From contig DAHXPE010000158.1 in assembly GCA_027364495.1 (NCBI GenBank), positions 1-10,353 of the forward strand: 10,353 bases of DNA, read 5' to 3'. Position 1 is the first letter of the stretch; every line of letters starts with the position of its first letter. The translations under genes were made by a program, and so were the position numbers. Positions 6,164-10,353 of this stretch are shown here, one piece after another. Below the pieces are notes generated by a model. The model was not told where the DNA came from. It searched no databases and was given only the letters and a program-made list of their open reading frames with translations. The stretch comes from Candidatus Heimdallarchaeota archaeon. GTDB lineage: Archaea > Asgardarchaeota > Heimdallarchaeia > Hodarchaeales > LC-3.

Positions 6164-6610
6164 ATGAGCAAAAAAGCAAAGAAAACAACCAAAAAAACAA
6201 CCACTAAGTTAGCAAATCAACAGATTAAAGGCATAGAAAAACTAGGCATGTTTAATATAACGGTGAAGGAAATTGAAAAAGTTAAAGATTTTTATACCTC
6301 GACATTAGGTTTTTCCGTTGTTGTTGAAAGCAAATATGGTAATAATCATTTTATAAAAATGGATGTACCAGGCGGTAGTGCTATAAACTTAATTAAAGAG
6401 AATCCTGAATATCCAGATGGTCTGAAACCAGGTGTGATGAAATTATATCTATTTTCAAACGATATTGAGCAAACCTACCAAGATCTTAAAGAAAAAGGAA
6501 CAAAATTAAATAATGAAATTCAAGAACAGCAATGGGATAAAAAAGTTAAACAATTTGATTTTAACGACCCAGATGGAAATCAATGGATCGTTGTTCAATT
6601 TTTAGATTAG
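6164..6610 (+). CDS. VOC (glyoxalase/bleomycin-resistance fold) family protein
   Basis: A 148-residue protein. Residues 1-22 are a lysine/threonine-rich tail. Residues 24-148 form one VOC domain with the usual blocks LGMFNITVKEIEKVKDFY (27-44), TLGFSVVVE (47-55), a central repeat start near KLYLFSNDIEQTYQDL (93-108) and NDPDGNQWIVVQF (134-146). VOC enzymes bind a divalent metal through His and Glu at fixed places. Here the first His position is Met/Phe (29-30), the one near residue 92-94 is not His, and the terminal Glu is Gln (Q145), so a metal-dependent lyase or dioxygenase activity is unlikely. A binding or sequestering role is possible. It is convergent with the YdeI-like gene. A TATA-like caataaaag (6124-6132) lies upstream. 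Confidence 0.85.
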   Translation: MSKKAKKTTKKTTTKLANQQIKGIEKLGMFNITVKEIEKVKDFYTSTLGFSVVVESKYGNNHFIKMDVPGGSAINLIKENPEYPDGLKPGVMKLYLFSNDIEQTYQDLKEKGTKLNNEIQEQQWDKKVKQFDFNDPDGNQWIVVQFLD

Positions 6611-6628
6611 TTTAATTACCAACAAAAA

Positions 6629-6646
6629 TTTTATTTCTTTTAATTT
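6629..6646 (+). terminator. T-rich stop after the VOC gene
   Basis: In the 37-bp gap between the convergent VOC and YdeI-like genes, the + strand reads mostly T in three short runs (ttttatttcttttaattt). This suits archaeal intrinsic termination of the VOC transcript. The inverted gattagt/actaatc around it is produced by both genes ending in Asp codon plus TAG. Confidence 0.3.
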
Positions 6647-6647
6647 A

Positions 6648-7226
6648 CTAATCATTTATTCCTTTTCCTTCCAGAATTTTCGGAATATATTTTTTTACCC
6701 TGGCTTCGCGTGTTTTTGATTGTTTTGCTTGTGAAAAATAATAAATGTAATTTCTTTGTCTACCAGGAGTTAAGGACTCAAAAGCTGTCTTTAAAGCTGG
6801 AAATTCGTCTAATTTATCCTGAAATTCATCAGGAATTTCATATTCATCAGTTTTCTTTAATTCGACTTTTAAACCTGATTTTTCAACTTCAATAGCTTCT
6901 TTAACATATTCTTTTATAACTGGTTCAAGTTTACCTATTTCTTCAACAGAGACAAACCTGATTTGACGACCGGACTGCACATTCTCTGTTTGTTGGATTA
7001 AGATACCTTCTGGATCTTTTAACAAAGCTCCTTTGAAGAATAATATTGCACAATATTCTTTAAAGCCATGTATTAAAACGATATTTTGACCATCTAAGGT
7101 ATAGCATGGATGCATCCACTTGTACTCTTCGTCTAATTGGCAATCAAGGATAATGGCCCTCAATTTTAAATATTCATCATGCCAATGTTTAGCATTGCTA
7201 AAAAATGTGTCTGTTTTGGGATTCAT
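6648..7226 (-). CDS. YdeI/OmpD-associated (DUF1801-type) family protein
   Basis: A 192-residue full-length protein closely resembling Bacillus YdeI. It has a DUF1801-type domain (about 15-115) with EEYKWMHPCYTLDGQNIVLI (33-52), GFKEYCAILFFKGALLKDP (54-72) and RQIRF (87-91), followed by the C-terminal YdeI/OmdA block LTPGRQRNYIYYFSQAKQSK (152-171) with TREARVKKY and a final ILEGKG. The biochemical function is unknown; the DUF1801 fold resembles the frataxin-like iron-chaperone (YdhG) group, and some annotations mention iron or stress. The ATG at 7226 is the first possible start, since TAA directly precedes it in frame. It has no Shine-Dalgarno site but has a TATA-like box 21-28 nt upstream, fitting a leaderless message. 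Similarity to Bacillota homologues suggests inter-domain transfer. Confidence 0.9.
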   Translation of the reverse strand: MNPKTDTFFSNAKHWHDEYLKLRAIILDCQLDEEYKWMHPCYTLDGQNIVLIHGFKEYCAILFFKGALLKDPEGILIQQTENVQSGRQIRFVSVEEIGKLEPVIKEYVKEAIEVEKSGLKVELKKTDEYEIPDEFQDKLDEFPALKTAFESLTPGRQRNYIYYFSQAKQSKTREARVKKYIPKILEGKGIND

Positions 7227-7246
7227 TTATTTGTTTCATCCATGCA

Positions 7247-7254
7247 ATATTTTA
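7247..7254 (-). promoter_or_regulatory. TATA-like box for the YdeI-like gene
   Basis: Minus-strand taaaatat, 21-28 nt before the ATG at 7226. The same geometry is seen before the gene at 41 and suggests leaderless transcription. Confidence 0.4.
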
Positions 7255-7564
7255 ATGTTAAATCAATAAAAAAATTTTTGAAATAATAATGTTGCTAAGA
7301 AAATATCAAATTATGAAAACAATCATTTTCCTCTAAAAAATTAATTCAGTATTCATAAAAAAATTAAAAATTAGCCCTGTTTAGATAAATAAACGAAAAA
7401 GAAATTGTTGAGTAAGTATAATATTGTAATTCTAATTTTATATTTAAATTTGTAAAACTTACAGATGTGTCTTTATAAAAGAGAAATAGAATGAATTAAA
7501 ATAAGATAATTAATTTACTATTAATCTATTATTCATTCAATAGAACTATTAATGGAAAAATAAT
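7255..7564. other. Gene-free AT-rich stretch
   Basis: No coding frame, RNA gene or element end could be supported here. Near the end of the MFS gene there is a weak imperfect hairpin, ctatt (7526-7530) with aatag (7539-7543), extended outward by attaat on each side. On the minus strand, T-rich segments follow, and these could end the MFS transcript. Confidence 0.3.
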
Positions 7565-8917
7565 TTAGATTGCGGGTTGTGTTACGTTATTGCTTAGCAC
7601 TTCCTCAGATGCTTTTTCCTTGAGGAAGAGTGTGCCTAGACTTGACAAGATAACAAAAAGGAATATACATGCAATAATTCCAATTAATTCGCCATATTGA
7701 GCCCCTAAAAAGTTAGTTCCTTCTGTGGCAAATATACTGGAAATTATAGGGCCTATTATCATTCCACTGCCAAAAATTACTGAATAGACACCGAATAAAG
7801 AACCACGTGTATCTTTCTTGGATATATCAGTAAGATAAGCTAAAATCGCCGGTGGGAACATTCCTAATCCCCAACTGAGAATCATTACAATTGGCCAGAT
7901 ACTATATAGTCCTTCAAAAGCCTTTCCTGTAGTTATAAAATAGTATTCAAATAATGTTATTAATATTGCAAGAGAAAATAATCCTAAAACGATAAACGGT
8001 CTTCGGATTCTCATTCGATCACTGACTTTACCCATGACAAGCATGGAAGCACCGGTGAAAAGACCAATAATACCTACAACTATAATTAAAGCGTGTGAAA
8101 TACCGTTTTCTAACTCTGGTTTAAGCAAAACACTGGTGGTATTTACTAAAATTCCATATAAAGATATCATAGGTATATACACTGGTAATAAAACTTGCAA
8201 ATCTTTATTGGATTTTATTACTTTCATTACTCTTGTTAATGAATGGTCTGTTGATGCAGATCTGTTTTGCATTTGCTCTTTTTGTGTGAGAGTTTCATCA
8301 ACCCATAAAATAACCATTATTAATGAAACTATAACTGTAACAATCGCAACCATATATGATGCATCTAAACTCATTTTAAGAGCAGTTACCAAAATGCTTC
8401 CTGCGGCTAAACCTGCTGCAAATCCTCCAAGAGTTGCTAGATCGAAAAAGCCCATATACTGAGCACGTGTTTCAATAGAAGATTCATCAGCAATCATGGT
8501 CATTGTACTGGCCACTTTTGATGCTGCCCCACTTCCTAAAACAGCCATTATGGGTAAATAAACGAAAACAATTAAAACAAGGTCTGTAGTTTGAACCGCA
8601 CCCTGGAAATAAGCAACTATTGCAAAAAATAAAATTCCAAATGTTGTAAGGATATGAGATATAATTAAGACTGGTTTTCGACCATGTGTATCAGCAAAAA
8701 CTCCAAAAAAGCTAACAGTCAAGATCTCCATAATTGAATAGAATGCAATAACAATTCCGCTGTATATAATGCCTACTTGATATGCCAATAATGCAATACA
8801 AAGATAAGCTGAAAAACGCATAACGAATGTCGCAATGTACAACATTATTAATGAAAATTTGATATCCCTGAAGATATCGACCACATACGAAACATATGAT
8901 GAAGCAGATGATGCCAT
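7565..8917 (-). CDS. MFS transporter, 12 transmembrane segments
   Basis: A 450-residue polytopic membrane protein of the major facilitator superfamily, of typical length. The diagnostic loop between helices 2 and 3 is present as GVFADTHGRKPV, and its degenerate counterpart in the second half reads GKVSDRMRIRRPF. A hydrophilic central loop (about residues 209-245, with QKEQMQNRSASTDHS) separates the two six-helix halves. Late motifs include PPAILAYLTDISKKDTRGSLFG and GPIISS in helix 11. The substrate cannot be told from sequence; efflux of a small molecule is a common role. I chose the ATG at 8917. An in-frame GTG at 8929 would add four residues (MKFY), and its bases gtga could instead act as a weak ribosome site. 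The gene is divergent from the alcohol dehydrogenase and shares a ~200-bp promoter region with it. Confidence 0.9.
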   Translation of the reverse strand: MASSASSYVSYVVDIFRDIKFSLIMLYIATFVMRFSAYLCIALLAYQVGIIYSGIVIAFYSIMEILTVSFFGVFADTHGRKPVLIISHILTTFGILFFAIVAYFQGAVQTTDLVLIVFVYLPIMAVLGSGAASKVASTMTMIADESSIETRAQYMGFFDLATLGGFAAGLAAGSILVTALKMSLDASYMVAIVTVIVSLIMVILWVDETLTQKEQMQNRSASTDHSLTRVMKVIKSNKDLQVLLPVYIPMISLYGILVNTTSVLLKPELENGISHALIIVVGIIGLFTGASMLVMGKVSDRMRIRRPFIVLGLFSLAILITLFEYYFITTGKAFEGLYSIWPIVMILSWGLGMFPPAILAYLTDISKKDTRGSLFGVYSVIFGSGMIIGPIISSIFATEGTNFLGAQYGELIGIIACIFLFVILSSLGTLFLKEKASEEVLSNNVTQPAI

Positions 8918-9060
8918 ATAAAATTTCACATCTAAAATTAATTTTAATTTTAAAAATACATCTTAAACTTAGTGAAAAGAAATATTTTTTTATTTTATTC
9001 CTTAGGTAAAAATAGTCGATTTTAAACGAATTTAGATTAAAATTGAGTTGTAACAATTTA

Positions 9061-9069
9061 TTTAAATTA
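9061..9069 (+). promoter_or_regulatory. TATA-like box for the alcohol dehydrogenase
   Basis: The AT-rich tttaaatta, in the region shared with the divergent transporter, would place transcription start near 9090. That gives a leader of about 25 nt carrying the ribosome site at 9097-9104. No clear operator palindrome was found in 8930-9060. Confidence 0.3.
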
Positions 9070-9096
9070 TAGGAATCTTATTATTATTAAACCCAT

Positions 9097-9104
9097 AAAG
9101 GAGA
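9097..9104 (+). promoter_or_regulatory. Strong Shine-Dalgarno site
   Basis: AAAGGAGA ends ten bases before the ATG at 9115. It is the best ribosome binding site in the window and fixes the start of the alcohol dehydrogenase. Most neighbours lack one, so this gene is probably translated from a leadered message. Confidence 0.7.
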
Positions 9105-9114
9105 ATTTTTACAT

Positions 9115-10119
9115 ATGACAAAGATCAAAGCTAAAGCAAGTCTTGAAGCCAAATCCCATCTTGTAGACTGGTCCTATGAAGAACAAGATGAATTAAAACC
9201 CTTTGAAACATTCATTAAAATCAAACATTGTGGCATCTGTTATTCTGATATCCATATGATTGATAACGACTGGGGATTAACTAAATATCAGATTGTTCCC
9301 GGTCATGAAATAGTCGGTATTGTTGATGAAGTTGGTGAAGCATCACTTCTTAAAGTAGGGGATACAGTTGGGATTGGTTGGCAACGATCCAGTTGTGGTA
9401 AATGTAAACATTGTCTTTCTGGAAATGATAGTCTTTGCACATCTCCCGGACGCTCCAATACCATTGTTGCTAACCATGGAGGATTTGCTGACCACATCAA
9501 GTTTGACTCACGATTTGTTTTTCCTATACCAGAAAATCTCGATCTCAAAGCAACAGCTCCATTACTCTGTGGAGGTATAACTGTTTATTCTGGCCTTAAA
9601 GAAGCTGGCATGACTTCTGGTCAAAACATAGGCATTATCGGTCTTGGTGGATTGGGCCATTTAGCTGTTCAATTTGCGCATAAATTAGGGAATAAAGTCA
9701 CTGTTTTTACTCACACATCTGATAAATCAGAATTAGCTTATTCTCTTGGTGCTGATACTGTTGTTATTACAAAAACTGGACTGCCTCAAGTGGCTGATAG
9801 ATTTGATGTTATTCTTAATACTGTTGATCGTCCTCTTGACTGGAATGGTTATATAAATTTATTAGATGGTGATGGCACCCTCTGTTTTGTTGGAAACCCT
9901 GGCTCATTTGAAGTAAATATTGCTTTTTTAAATAGTAAACGAAGACGTATTATGGGTAATCCAATTGGTGGTCGCGCTAGGATTGTTGAAATGCTTGATA
10001 TTGCTTCACACTTCGACATTAAAGCTATGATTGAAGAATTTTCCCTTGATAATGTAAATGACGCCGTTAACAAATTACGTGCTAACGATATACGTTTTAG
10101 AGCTGTTTTAAATATGTGA
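9115..10119 (+). CDS. Zinc-dependent alcohol dehydrogenase (cinnamyl-ADH/YahK-like, MDR family)
   Basis: A 334-residue cytosolic medium-chain dehydrogenase/reductase that would interconvert an alcohol and aldehyde with NAD(P). Catalytic zinc ligands: C42 in CGICYSD, H64-E65 in PGHE, and C152 in LLCGGIT. Structural zinc: C94, C97, C100 and C108 in the CGKCKHC...LC lobe. The cofactor fold shows GLGGLGHLA (G176, G178, G181). The strand after it ends FTHTSDK without an acidic residue, as in NADP-preferring members such as YahK. The C-terminal half carries the usual LDGDGTLCFVG and GNPIGGR blocks. All key residues are intact. Natural substrate unknown; detoxification of aldehydes is typical of this subgroup. 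It is divergent from the MFS transporter, with which it may share control. Confidence 0.93.
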   Translation: MTKIKAKASLEAKSHLVDWSYEEQDELKPFETFIKIKHCGICYSDIHMIDNDWGLTKYQIVPGHEIVGIVDEVGEASLLKVGDTVGIGWQRSSCGKCKHCLSGNDSLCTSPGRSNTIVANHGGFADHIKFDSRFVFPIPENLDLKATAPLLCGGITVYSGLKEAGMTSGQNIGIIGLGGLGHLAVQFAHKLGNKVTVFTHTSDKSELAYSLGADTVVITKTGLPQVADRFDVILNTVDRPLDWNGYINLLDGDGTLCFVGNPGSFEVNIAFLNSKRRRIMGNPIGGRARIVEMLDIASHFDIKAMIEEFSLDNVNDAVNKLRANDIRFRAVLNM

Positions 10120-10129
10120 TAAACTTAAT

Positions 10130-10261
10130 TTAAGCATCAATTTTCTTATTCAGCTTAATTTTCATTAAATCAGACCATTTTTGAGTCAAATCTTCAATTG
10201 ATGTCAAATCATAAACATGTAAATTAATTAAATAATTAGTTAAAGTTCTATTAAATTTCTG
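10130..10261 (-). pseudogene. 5'-truncated coding remnant cut by a mobile-element end
   Basis: The minus strand encodes 43 protein-like residues ending in TAA at 10130-10132. They begin QKFNRTLTNYL and continue through LHVYDLTSIEDLTQKWSDL to a lysine-rich end. The frame meets a stop at 10262-10264, four bases before the element end at 10268, and has no start codon, so the front is missing. The FNRTL block recalls the ERFNRTL motif of integrase-core (rve) transposases, but the usual YNxxRPH that follows is absent, so that identification is weak. Confidence 0.35.
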
Positions 10262-10265
10262 TTAT

Positions 10266-10353
10266 TAGAGACTGTTGAAAAACTCAAAATGAACTCCTTT
10301 TGATAAGTTGATTTGAACCTCAGAATAACAAATGGAGATCATTCCTTGATTTT
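10266..10353. mobile_element. End of a mobile element, continues past the window
   Basis: Starting after TA at 10266-10267, gagactgttgaaaaactcaa matches the inward-read right end of the MITE at 4375-4493 at 18 of 20 positions, with weaker similarity for about 15 bases more. The minus strand has an open frame from the window edge at 10351 to tandem TAA codons (10262-10267); its last residues read VHFEFFNSL. This could be the C-terminus of the element's own transposase or chance. Whether this is a full insertion sequence or another MITE cannot be seen. Confidence 0.55.

Noticed and set aside
6605..6653. Inverted repeat gattagt/actaatc between the VOC and YdeI-like genes as a hairpin terminator
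   Set aside because: Each arm is simply the last Asp codon plus TAG of one of the two convergent genes; the loop is 35 bases.
8034..8462. 142-codon open frame on the + strand opposite the MFS gene
   Set aside because: It is antisense to a strongly supported transporter, with no family motif; it reflects codon bias of the real gene.
9303..9548. 81-codon minus-strand frame opposite the alcohol dehydrogenase
   Set aside because: It is antisense to intact zinc-binding motifs and has no independent signals.
1..10353. CRISPR array, tRNA or rRNA gene
   Set aside because: No regularly spaced repeats, no tRNA-like cloverleaf or conserved rRNA segments were seen on either strand.

Overview
AT-rich window (roughly 30% GC by eye), most likely from an archaeon. 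Several genes have a TATA-like box about 20-30 nt before the start codon, the spacing expected of leaderless archaeal transcripts. Shine-Dalgarno sites are rare; the clearest is before the alcohol dehydrogenase. The SocA/Panacea-like and PIN proteins are of types common in archaea. An Asgard or methanogen-like lineage is possible, but no lineage marker gene is present and a low-GC bacterium cannot be excluded.

Region 1 (1-3516, + strand) looks like a defence or toxin-antitoxin island. A zinc-binding HNH-like protein comes first. After it are four tightly packed genes: a SocA/Panacea-type antitoxin-like protein, a PIN-domain RNase, a PD-(D/E)XK nuclease-like protein, and a 411-residue protein with a C-terminal CxCxxC...H zinc motif that may be a TIM barrel. 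The four genes abut or overlap (0 nt gap, 22 nt overlap, 32 nt overlap), so they are probably one translationally coupled operon. I do not recognise this combination as a named system.

Region 2 (3517-5414) is eroded and mobile-element-marked. It holds a hypothetical minus-strand gene whose open frame runs well upstream of its first ATG, a ~119 bp MITE-like element flanked by TA, a 17-bp palindrome, a nuclease-like protein with a C-terminal membrane segment, and a decayed second copy of part of that gene.

Region 3 (5415-10119) is ordinary accessory metabolism and transport: a DUF4256 protein and a VOC/glyoxalase-fold protein transcribed divergently from a promoter with palindromic operator-like repeats, a YdeI/DUF1801 protein, an MFS transporter, and a zinc-dependent alcohol dehydrogenase divergent from the transporter. 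DUF4256 and YdeI closely resemble bacterial versions and may have been acquired by transfer.

Region 4 (10120-10353) holds a 5'-truncated minus-strand coding remnant. It stops exactly where the end of a mobile element begins. That element end shares 18 of its first 20 bases with one end of the MITE in region 2, so the two belong to one family.
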